A stretch of DNA of 64,000 bases from Arachnopeziza araneosa (taxonomy: Eukaryota; Ascomycota; Leotiomycetes; Helotiales; Arachnopezizaceae): positions 62,001 through 126,000 of the forward strand of contig QYAI01000008.1 of the NCBI GenBank assembly GCA_003988855.1. Reading direction: 5' to 3'. A model generated the notes under the pieces. The model ran no database searches. It was not told where the DNA came from and saw nothing but the letters and a program-made list of their open reading frames with translations. Of the stretch, positions 1 through 9,696 are shown piece after piece (position 1 is the first letter of the stretch; every line of letters starts with the position of its first letter). A program made the translations under genes and the position numbers.

Positions 1-1623
1 TGAGACCAGTGCGAGCAAGTCGAAGAAGAGAAACATTGACGCCTTCTTGGAGTCTCCTTCAACCGTCACCGCCAAGAAGTCTCTCAAGAGTTTGGACGCC
101 GTCCGACCGTCGACCACAAGCCGAGAACCACTGTCCACTATTGCCGCTAACAATGCCGTCAAGAACATGACCGCTCGTCGAAACTCTACACCAATCGACA
201 AGGTAAAGAAGCCCTTGATGACCATGGTGAACAAGGTAAGCTCCCGTTCTGCCCAAATCGGGGCTCCCGATTTGATTGATTTCACAATCACTTACATCTG
301 TACTAGGAGACGGTTCCAAAAGTACTTTCAGAGCCGCCTGCACCATCCAAGAAGACGACCATTGTCAATAAGTCACTGGGCTTGACCGCTGTTTCTGAAT
401 CTTCGTCAACTGACAAGGCTTCTCCGAAGAGTTCGACCGCCAACGAAGACCTGACCGTCGACGAAGAATCAACCACCCCGGCGACGACAGTCTTGATTGC
501 CAGCGAAGAATTGACCTTCCTAGCCAAGCTGATGAGCTTCAATGACATCTCAGTCTTGATTCAATGGCTTGCCTGGATCTGCCTGTCTCTTACCAGTCGT
601 GCTCTCAAGAATCTCGAGCACGAAATTGCCTTTCCTACGCAGAGCGCAATGGAGAATCTCATGCAGCGAATCCCATTTCAGTTTGCTCCCGGCCTGCTGC
701 AGACACTTCAGTCTCCTATTCTTCCCACGATCCTCTACTTCAAAACTCTTTCGCTACAGCTCGAGAAGCTCTGGGCCATCTACCTCTTGGTGCTTGAGCA
801 TGAAGATCCAGCTCGTCACCCTCGCATCTACATTGGCAGTGGCACTGAGGCCACATACGGCATCCGGAAAAGAATGTCCCAGTATGACAAAAGAATACAA
901 ACCGGGGCTGCCAATTCTGCCATTCCTCACTATGTTGAGACGTCCCTGCAGGAAGGCTATAACATCACCCATAAAGGCCTACTGTGCTGCGCCGCTTTAC
1001 CAATGGCTTCGGATGAATTTCAGCTTCGCTCCTTCCTCATACTTGAGTGTGTCTTCGGTCTCTGCTTTTGGGCTATGAAGAGTCGTACAAAGGACTATTT
1101 TATGCCTGCGCTCTGTCCCTGGCCTCGCGAGAGCTTTACCTATGATGGCTGCTGTAATCATTTCTCGATAAACGAACAAATCAGAGCTCACCACAATGAT
1201 GCGACACCCGAGGAGATCAACCGTCTTGCTGCCGAGAGAAATGCTGCCTCCGTTGCCAGACGCGAAGCCAACAGAGTACCAGGCGCCAAAGCTCTCACAA
1301 CAAAGGCCTGCGCAGAGAAGCACTTAGAAGAACAAAACTTCAAGTGCGATGTCTGCATTCAAACCTTTGAGTGCGACGCGAAGCTATCAACTCACCTGCT
1401 GACACCTCTACACCTCAAAAAGGTCCAAGAGAAGGCCACTGGCGTCCGAAAAGTCCTCAAAGGCTCAGGTGGTTCTCAAAGAGCTGTGGCGAACAAGACG
1501 TATTGGTGCGAACCCTGCCAACATGCTGCTTGTTCTGCCAGCAGGCTTGAAACCCATCTCAACGGAAAACCACACGCCAAGAAGCTCAGAGTATTAGCGG
1601 CGGCGGCGACGGCGAGCTCTTAA
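1..1623 (+). CDS. GIY-YIG-like domain and U1-type zinc finger protein (5' partial)
   Basis: The gene enters the window already in frame (codons from base 2). The exons 2..235 and 307..1623 join in phase across a 71-nt GT-AG intron. The first part is basic and Ser/Thr-rich, probably disordered. The middle holds an AIY...IYIGSGT stretch followed by Arg and Tyr (RKRMSQYD), the layout of a GIY-YIG nuclease fold, and a conserved ITHKGLLC segment. Two C2H2 fingers near the C-terminus have C-x2-C-x12-H-x5-H spacing, typical of the U1/matrin RNA- or dsRNA-binding type. I recall related proteins, often multicopy and uncharacterised, in filamentous fungi. Nucleic-acid binding is well supported; nuclease activity is an inference, because I could not place the usual catalytic Glu with confidence. 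The true start lies upstream of the window. The next coding sequence, half a DED1 helicase, starts only about 180 bp downstream on the same strand. Confidence 0.75.
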
Positions 1624-1805
1624 GCTCGTCTTAGTCGTCAACACTGGAACATTTTGGACGCTGTCCGAACATCGATATCACGGCTTATGATGCAGCTTCA
1701 TCATCAGCTCGAACTATCTCAGCACTACTGGACTCTTTCTTTCTGTCACAGCACCATTATCACGTTTCAAACAGCTTCAGTTCATTGACTAATTATTCAT
1801 TATAG

Positions 1806-2884
1806 GAGGTTGCGATCTTCTCGTTGCTACCCCGGGTCGTTTGGTGGATCTGATCGAGCGTGGCCGTATCTCTCTATGCAACATCAAGTATTTGGTTCTC
1901 GATGAGGCTGATCGTATGTTGGACATGGGTTTCGAGCCTCAAATCCGTCGTATTGTCGAGCAAGAAGACATGCCCGGTGTCCAAGACCGTCAAACTCTCA
2001 TGTTCTCCGCTACCTTCCCTCGGGATATCCAGATGCTCGCCAGAGATTTCCTGAAGGACTACGTCTTCCTGTCTGTTGGACGTGTCGGTTCAACATCTGA
2101 AAATATCACTCAGAAGGTTGAATATGTTGAGGATATGGATAAGCGCTCTGTTCTTTTGGATATCCTTCACACTCATGGTGCTGGTCTTACGCTCATCTTC
2201 GTTGAGACTAAGCGTATGGCTGACTCGCTTTCCGACTTCTTGATCAACCAAAACTTCCCAGCGACCTCAATTCACGGTGATCGAACTCAACGTGAGCGTG
2301 AGCGTGCTCTTGAAATGTTCCGAAATGGTCGCTGCCCAATTCTCGTCGCCACTGCTGTTGCAGCTCGAGGACTTGATATTCCGAATGTCCTTCACGTTGT
2401 CAATTATGACCTCCCCACCGATATTGATGATTATGTTCACAGAATTGGCCGTACAGGTCGTGCTGGAAACACGGGAATCTCCACTGCTTTCTTCAATCGC
2501 GGTAACAGAGGTGTTGTCCGTGATCTTATTGAATTGTTGAAGGAAGCTAATCAAGAGGTCCCTGCCTTTTTGGAGAACATTGCTCGAGAAGGTTCTTTCG
2601 GTGGCGGTGGTGCTCGTGGAGGTCGTTCAGGAGGAGGTCGCGGCCGTGGCGGTGGTGCAAACCGTGATTTCAGAAAGTTTGGAGGCGGTGGTGGTGGTGG
2701 ACCAGGATATGGTGGAGGATTCAGCGGTAGTCAAGCTCCTGCATATGGTAGTGGTTTTGGTGGTCCTCCACCTCCTGCTGCTTACGGTGGTGGAGGAGCT
2801 CCATCTTATGGAGGTGGCTATGGCGGCGGAGGCTATGGCAACCCATCCGGAGGAGGAGGCGGTGGTGGCCAATCTTGGTGGTAA
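1806..2884 (+). pseudogene. DED1: DED1-type DEAD-box RNA helicase, 3' half only
   Basis: The open frame starts right after a splice-acceptor-like TATAG at 1801-1805 and encodes GCDLLVATPGRLVDL, the DEAD motif (LVLDEADRMLD), SAT (MFSATFP), the C-terminal RecA domain with VAARGLDIP and HRIGRTGRAG, and a long Gly-rich RGG-like tail ending in SWW. This is the DED1/DDX3 family, translation-initiation helicases that resolve mRNA 5' UTR structure. The Q motif, the Walker A loop (AQTGSGKT) and motif Ia are absent: the 180 bp before the exon, and the gene before that, do not encode them. The acceptor and the reading frame are intact, and the first codon can be completed to Arg, as in DED1 proteins. 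Either the 5' exons lie upstream of the window, with the GIY-YIG gene sitting inside an intron, or this is a truncated duplicate or a misassembly. I call it a partial gene with a certain family identity. Confidence 0.8.
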
Positions 2885-4817
2885 TTCCACTCTGATGGCG
2901 CCTCTCTGTTCTTCGATTCTCTTCGACTCGCATGGATATGGGGAAACGGCGTCACACCAGTATCAGCAAACCTCTGGTTCTGTGGATACGAATTTCTTTT
3001 CTCGGCACTTTTTTCGGATCAATAAATTTGCATGGTTGTTTTCCTACTTCATTTTGCGACATTTCGATTTTCCTCGTGGTGGTTCATTACGAAAGAAGCT
3101 GGCTCTTGCCCCTTGCAAATAGAGCTGGCTCACATCGTGATCCGACCATCGAACGGCATACGAATAGATAGCGTTGTCTTTTGATTCTTGACTGTCCCCT
3201 CGTCCCTCGATACCCCATAGATGGCCAGGGCGATCAGGCAGATCCAGAGACCCCCTTTGGCGTTACCGGTCATGATGCTTCTTTTTTACCTGGGCTTTAG
3301 CGTGAGGGAGATACACCCTGGGTTACACAGAATGCATTATGACGGTCATGCTATGAAGAATCTTTCTGCTTTGCTCTCATTAATGACTCGAGGGTCGGCA
3401 GTTTGGCCTGCTCCCACATAGAAGATCGATTGCAAATGGTTTTTCTTTTCTGGTTTTGGTTGCGCAAATAGACAAAAGTGGATGGATCTTCTCGATGTTC
3501 TTCTCAACATGATGGGCATGTGGGTTGAAATCTCGGGAAGGAATTGGTTCTTTGAAATTTTCATCATTGCGTGTGGCGTCTGCTAGGAGCGAGCATTGGC
3601 CTCTTCATGAAGAGGAATTTTGCTGGCGTGGCTGATGGACACGAAGTGCTCAGGTCCTTTAAGCTGGACTGTGGCACATCTACTAGCAAAACACAAGACT
3701 ACAAGCGACATGCGCTGAGTGATGGGGAAATGGGTGATACTCAAATGCAATTCATTCACAAGAACATCTAATTTGCGTGTGATGGTAATATACCTTTAGC
3801 GTGTTCCCATATAGCCAACCTCTCCACTTCATTAGACGTGCTAATATCGAGGTCTGTCAAATCAGAAATTCTAGCAATTTGCTTTCTTATCTCCAAGTTG
3901 ATATGATAGTAATCACGGTGGCCAATCTCCTATTTTGAGCTTAGTATATTTGAAAATATATGGATGCTAGTTTCGGTCAGGGCATTCATCTCCACAGGAT
4001 AATTACACTGTGCTTTTTTCCTTCGTCTAAGTTTGCATAGTCTACCAGCATAATTCATACTTCAATACCTATCCATGATGATCGCCTTCATCCCTCCCAA
4101 AAGGATATCAACTAATCAAAGAGAAATAATTTGCGCGAATTTTAAGAGTGTTAGCGAGTAGGGATTTTACTCGGTCATGATAACCCGAATATTTGTGTCT
4201 CAGAACAACTTACGTACAACATATAAATCGAAGGATTTTAAGTGTATTAGGTATTTCTACCATTATCCTCAAAAATTTGTCTCTCTTAAGTCGCTCTCTT
4301 TGGAGTAATAAAACGAACAACCAGGGGTGCTCTTAGATGGCAATCAGGAATAACTGCCACTCCTACAGTAATATTCGTAGCACAAAAGTAATACACCCAA
4401 AGAAGTTCCCTGGGGCATTAACTGCCTTTGAGGAATATTTCCTGATATTTGATTGGTTTTGGTTATGGTTATTTTGACTTCTTACCATTTCATTTTACCG
4501 CCATAACATCCCCGAAAGGGGTCTGTGCTGGCATAGATAGCGTTTTCCACCTTTCCTCGAGCATCTTGGTAATTTTCATCCGGACTTGGTCAGTTGCAGA
4601 AATTATAGGTCAGTAATTGTGATTTTCGCTTCCCGAAAAGGGACTGACGAGATTGGGGAAGAACAGCTTTGTCGGAAACAGATGACAAATGATAGAACTC
4701 TACTGCAGCGACTGGATTCTCCTGCAGACTGAGACTTGGAAGGCCTTGAAGGCAGCTATTACTTTCTTAAGATTTATGAATCGAGCAAGGACATCCAAAC
4801 CCTTGTCGCTACCTCCA
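2885..4817. other. Intergenic, AT-rich, no gene seen
   Basis: Short open frames on both strands show no recognisable motif, no convincing splice joining and many stops. The first part probably includes the 3' UTR of the helicase fragment. I see no tRNA, no tandem repeat and no clear transposon ends. Confidence 0.6.
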
Positions 4818-5747
4818 TCAAACAAAATGTCCTCCTGAAGCCACAATCTTGATCCGTGCCTTGTTATCCGTTCTCATAGTGTTGACCATTGCTTCGCTAT
4901 GATTGAACTCCATCAAGGTACTGAAGAAGAGTGTGTATGAACTAGCCAATATAATTTTTCCACAATGTCCTTCCCAGTCCTCTCCTTCATCCATCTTCCT
5001 TTGACTTCTTGTCTGGCCGCCTTGGAACGAGTAGATCATATTCTTAGAAATTGGCTCGCAATTAGCAAAGAAAGCGTTTGAATCCACGTCTAAGGATACC
5101 AGAATCAGCAGACAACGAAATGCTGGCGAAGAAGCTATTTTTGTCGGCGTAGAGTACCCCCAAAATGTCACCAAGTTCAGCCTCCCTCATTAAATCTTGC
5201 AGAAAGTATTTCAGAGCCTCCTCCCGATTCCGCAGCCGCTCATAATTCTTGAATCGTTGGTATGCTACGTAAAGAAGCATGATGGTACTCAAATGTGTTG
5301 GGTTAGCGAGTGAACTTTATGATCCAGTGATTTTCCCCCGAACACATTTAGAAGTATTTGAGTTAAGAAATCTGGACCATTTGGAGATGAGTTGATTGAC
5401 TTCAAGCAGAGAATACCTAGCATGTCTTTCAACAAACTACTCTCTACAACTTGCCTTTCATCCACTTTATCTTGAGCTTGCATCTCCTATCTTTTCGGTC
5501 AGCAGGAAAATAGGAGTCTATTAGCAGCCTTACATGAGAGGGAGGGAACAAACGCATGTCTCCAAGGGATTCTAATTTAGCAATTTATATCCCTCCAAGA
5601 GGAAGCCCTCCATGCTTCTTCTCGCCGTCCGAATGCAGTCCCTGACTCTGAACTATTTTTGAAAAGGCTGAGCGAATCGAGAATCGGCAGCTTCTTGGAT
5701 AGCTCGCTCAATGTAATGACGCTGAGGATTTGAGAATATGAGGTCAT
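4818..5747 (-). pseudogene. Possible gene or gene remnant, unrecognised
   Basis: Four consecutive minus-strand frames look coding-like but do not join cleanly. A 56-codon frame starts with MTSYSQILSVITLSEL (5747..5577). It is followed by a frame with KDMLGILCLKSINSSPNGPD, then one with YVAYQRFKNYERLRNREEAL, then one ending in KARIKIVASGGHFV. GT and AG dinucleotides allow some joins, for example an acceptor near 5,090, but I found no set that keeps phase throughout. I do not recognise the family. It could be a multi-exon gene with introns I misplaced or a decayed gene in this AT-rich stretch. Confidence 0.3.
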
Positions 5748-6332
5748 TTTGGTCTCAGGAACTTAGAATGGAAGAGATAGGGGTGGTTGATCGGCCCAAA
5801 TTTTGAAGTCTTCCTGCTTTCTCATATTGTTGTGCTTCTCAGCGGCAAGCGGATGGTATTCAGAGCAATTGGCACGGAAAATATGCATCTTTCAGCTTCT
5901 TAGGTTTTGTATTATTAGAAAAGCTTATTAATGTTCTTAACAAATGTCCGAATTTGTAACAGTCATTGTGGTGAAAAAGGCAGTTCTTGTTATTCTTTAT
6001 TCATGGCATGTACAATAGGAACATGACTGCAAATTTATTGCTTGAAAGAGAAATATGCTATGACGTAACTACGATCGCACATTGCATAACTATGTCTGTA
6101 ATCTGGTTGAAAGCAGAACAATCTTATCAAAAGCAAAATATTTAACGATCTAAAAGAGATTTTCTGAACCTGGTCATTCTACTTAGCAATAGGCTCCCTT
6201 AACATTCCGTAACTTTTGTAAATGCCATAGCCTAAAATCAAATTAGTTTAATGAGAACCGAAATTAAGAAACTTGTGTCTAGGCAGAGGGAAGCAAAGAT
6301 GCACCCGGATTCCAAGATCTTAAAAGGAACCA
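5748..6332. other. Intergenic, AT-rich
   Basis: No open frame with recognisable content; it lies between the possible remnant and the 3' end of the GNAT gene. I see nothing that I can name here. Confidence 0.55.
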
Positions 6333-7003
6333 TTAAATCTGCTGAAAGTAAGACATACCTCTCCCTTTGCGACCCCGTTCATTCAAATCTATGTCCCAGC
6401 TCGCAACATCTTTGTAACCCATCCTCAGATATAGTTCATGGGCTCCTGGAAATGCGGTGAGCCAGATAGGTAAACCTACCGCATCAGCAAGTTCGGCACA
6501 ATAGTTGATTAGTTTTGTGCCAGTCCCCTGCCCTTGGTTTCTTGGATCTATTGAAAGAAGGGAGAGCACTATGGGGAATAAGCCTCTGCTCATTGTCAAG
6601 TAGGAAACGAACCATAATGTTTCCGTCCTTTCATGCTATCATCTAACTTCCCTAGGTTGGCAATCAATTCTGCAGCAAAGTTCATATCGCAATTGGTCGG
6701 TACAACGAAGCCATTAGGATTTAAGATGTTCTTTTCGACATCTTCTTTCTCCCCCTCCAAGGTCATAGCTACGAACCCTAGGATCTCGTCTGTAACTGAA
6801 TCTGAGGCCTTATAAAGCTTGGAGGTTGAGTCCATGAACTTCTGCTGTAATCGAGCTGTAAAGTATGGCGTGATTGTAGTTGTTCGAGGCCAGTCTTTGA
6901 AGAAAAATGGCATCAGCAGTTCTCCCATGTGTGAATAAGTGATGATCTCAGCCAGGAAAGTGGTGTCTGCTTCTATCGCTTCTGTAATCTTGATGGAAGT
7001 CAT
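6333..7003 (-). CDS. GNAT-family N-acetyltransferase
   Basis: Two frames join across a 44-nt intron (6569..6612, GTTCGT...CATAG) to give 208 residues. The join rebuilds HYVLSLLSIDP, the beta-4 strand of the GNAT fold. It is followed by the acetyl-CoA pyrophosphate loop RNQGQGTGTKLI (Q/R-x-x-G-x-G/A) and the C-terminal LTAFPGAHELYLRMGYKDV. This layout is that of small fungal cytosolic GNATs that acetylate small molecules or peptides. The substrate cannot be told from sequence. ATG at 7003 starts MTSIKITEAIEADTTFLAEI, a normal GNAT N-terminus. The protein ends soon after GRKGRGMSYFQQI, a little shorter than relatives I remember, so a missed 3' intron is possible. Confidence 0.8.
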
Positions 7004-7150
7004 ATTTGACTTGGGAATGTCACACAGAGATATTCTGAAGGTATTTTTCTAAGGACGAGGACACCAGGTTTGTAGTAGTCGAAAGATGTTTGAATAGCTG
7101 ACCCGTCAGCTTTGTAGGTAAAAATTCTGTCAGACGATGATTCTGTGCCG

Positions 7151-7336
7151 CAGTATACTATATCCCCCCCATCAATAATCAAGTACTTAAGGGTTATGGT
7201 CTTAGATCACTATAGCTGATCACATACCTAGATGTGGAGATTTCCTAGCCCTGCTAATGGTCAGGCCTCCTAGGTCATCATCTGAGACCTAAGTTATTCC
7301 TTGAGTACTTGATTATTCATGGGGGGAATAATAGTA
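7151..7336. repeat. MITE-like element with imperfect terminal inverted repeats
   Basis: The left arm from 7164 reads CCCCCCC-AT-C-AATAATCAAG followed by TACTTAAGG. The right arm, read in reverse complement down from 7326, gives CCCCCC-AT-G-AATAATCAAG then TACTCAAGG. About 27 columns match with two substitutions and one indel. AT-rich flanks outside the arms also pair partly, so the outer limits are approximate. The 100 bp between the arms has no coding capacity. The size and structure fit a non-autonomous DNA transposon, but I cannot define a target-site duplication beyond a possible TA/TAT. Confidence 0.5.
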
Positions 7337-7781
7337 ATCTTTTAGTTCCGTACGTCATGTAGTAAGATGGCATGTCTTTACACCCCGAGCGTGAGATAAG
7401 GCTTCTTGTCAGCCTGCAGCCTCTCGGATAGCAAGCTAAATTAGGAAACTCCGGGAGTCGGAAAGGGGTCTTCATCTTCAGCTCCTTTCTTGTGAAAAGG
7501 AAACGATCTTCTTTCATGAAAAAGAGTACCAAGAGCTAATAACTTAATGGGGAGTTCATGATCGGTGGTCAGGATGCTCGTCTACGGCTGTGGGCCTGTT
7601 CCGAATCAAAATTTTACCCCTAATTTCTAATCTCGGTAAACCCAAGCCACCAAAAAGAAAACACGATTATGTGAGGAACTAACTTAGTGGTGTTTTGCTA
7701 CAAGTACTGTGATATGCCCATCACTTTAATTCGACCTCTATCTTCGAGCTGTTGCTCTCTACTTTCGCTCAAAGTGGCACA

Positions 7782-8450
7782 ATGGCTGAATTTGAATCAA
7801 ACCCTAGCGCTGCCAGTTACTCCCTTGTCGTGCTCCGGATCGTGTATGACTTTTTGGTGCTCTTTCTATCAAATAATTGGGCCTGGCGCTGTTCTTCGAA
7901 AGAAATCCAGCTCCCCTTCTTCCAAAAACATCTCAGTAAAACCCATATGGACGTTGGCGTAGGAACTGGCTTCTATTTGGTAAATTCGAAAATCTCTCCC
8001 GACGCCGAAATCACACTTCTGGACCTCAATCAAAATTGTCTCGAAGTTACAAACCAAAAGATTGGAGGGCTTGCTCACATGGTTCTTGGGGATGTTTATG
8101 AACCTTTGAAATTTCCTGGGAGATTTGACTCGATCTCAATGTTCTATCTGCTCCATTGCCTGCCTGGCCCATGCCACAAAAAAGCAGCTGTCTTCAAGAA
8201 CATGAAAATCCATCTTTCTCCAAATGGCGTTCTCTATGGGACGACAATTCTTGGGAAAGGGGTGCGCCATAATCGTTTTGGGAGATTTCTCCTAAGATTT
8301 TATAATAAGAGGGGGATCTTCGGAAACTGGGACGACAATCAAAAGGAATTCGAAGAAGCATTGAATGAGAGTTTCAAGAAAGTAGAAACTAGGGTTGAAG
8401 GAAGTGTCTTATTATTTACAGCCTCAGGACCAAGGAGCACTCCGTCATGA
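7782..8450 (+). CDS. Class I SAM-dependent methyltransferase
   Basis: This single-exon frame encodes 222 residues from the ATG at 7782 (MAEFESNPSAASYS). An upstream TTG in the same frame is not a plausible eukaryotic start. Motif I is DVGVGTGFYL, the glycine-rich S-adenosylmethionine loop. The acidic residue after beta-2 is in LLDLNQNCLEV, and FDSISMFYLLHCLPG and LSPNGVLYGTTILGKG match the post-I and motif III positions. An N-terminal hydrophobic helix (LRIVYDFLVLFLSN) precedes the fold, as in small fungal methyltransferases often found in secondary-metabolite or detoxification settings. No biosynthetic cluster is nearby and the substrate is unknown. The surrounding DNA is AT-rich on both sides. 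Confidence 0.8.
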   Translation: MAEFESNPSAASYSLVVLRIVYDFLVLFLSNNWAWRCSSKEIQLPFFQKHLSKTHMDVGVGTGFYLVNSKISPDAEITLLDLNQNCLEVTNQKIGGLAHMVLGDVYEPLKFPGRFDSISMFYLLHCLPGPCHKKAAVFKNMKIHLSPNGVLYGTTILGKGVRHNRFGRFLLRFYNKRGIFGNWDDNQKEFEEALNESFKKVETRVEGSVLLFTASGPRSTPS

Positions 8451-9696
8451 AGCAACATCAGAGGTGGTTCGAGCTAGAATTCACCGTGAGTGTCGTTCGA
8501 TGTAAATTTTAGACCTTAGATTCTGCATCACTAGAGTGTCAGTGCTCTGTTACATTCAATTTTCGGTAATAGGTTGAGGTAGATAGAGTCCTGAACAGAG
8601 ATTTTCTAGAGGAGCTAAGAATAATATAAAATATAGAATTTCGAGGCTGATTTAGCCATCATTTCATATACCAATACCTTTTTACACCGAAACCAAGAAA
8701 GAATCGTAGAAACGTCCTATCAATTCCTTCCATTTTGGAGCTGCTGTAGACAATCTTCGCCTGATTTTGCCATATCTCAAGCATTCATAATTTCTGCTGG
8801 CTGAAAAAGCAATCTCCCTAGGCACATTCACATTTCGACGACCTTCGACCAAATTGAACCAATAATGCAAATGAGTCCTATGACCGGGTAGATTCTTCCG
8901 ATAATTTTATCGAATAACATTTTGTAATAATTAATCATACCTCTAAACTCTAATCTGAAGCCTGACGACATCTAGCGTTTCGCTACTCCATTGATACGAG
9001 GTCATACTCTCCCTTTCGTATAAACTTCTAGGTTCTGTATGGCTATGATCTAGGATGACCGCAGCTGAAATGTATTCTCGTATAAACTGGTAATTTCAAA
9101 AATCCTCGAGCATAATCTTCTCTGCCTTGAAATCAATTGATGATAACTCTATTATAACTTTATGAAAGCTGCCTTTAGCAACTACTATTTAATCTAGTTT
9201 GGCTCTCAGAGAGAGGCATGGGGTCCGTATTTTCAAAATCACATTAAGACCCTATGCTCTGTTCACTTTGGTCAATTAGAGTTGATTTTGTCAAAATATA
9301 AAATGATACTATTATCCATAACAGCTAGGACGACCTTTTTTGTTGATTCCTTGAGCTTCCAAATCGTCTTAATCATAGGAATATCAACAATCTGTCTCTG
9401 GAGAGGCCCTCAGAGCGATTTTGTTCTTCCTTGCATTCAAATTTTTTTAAAAAAAAAACAAGTTTCAAAATCTAGCGTAGAAAGTGATTGTGATTATTTG
9501 GAAGGTTCAACGCAGAAGTGTACAATGATTTAGTAGGCTGGTAACTCGAGGCCGGAGAAGATAGCGAGAAGTGACAAAGGATAGAAAAATTGTATATGAT
9601 AAGTGGGTATTGTAAATGTGAATCGTTGCTGTCCTACGAATAAAACTTTAATTTTAATTCAATGATTCATTGTCTATTCTAATCACTATTTTCATT
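8451..9696. other. Intergenic, AT-rich
   Basis: The short frames here have no recognisable content, and homopolymer A/T runs are frequent. It probably contains the 3' UTRs of the methyltransferase and of pirin, which converge here. No repeat or RNA gene was recognised. Confidence 0.55.

Noticed and set aside
1997..3171. Overlapping frames inside and after the helicase exon, such as a Val-rich frame at 2580-3122
   Set aside because: They are shadows of the Gly-rich helicase tail in another frame; low complexity and no motif.
7000..7182. Minus-strand 60-codon frame with MIIDGGDIVYCGTESSSD
   Set aside because: It starts inside the arm of the inverted repeat and overlaps the start of the GNAT gene; no recognisable content.
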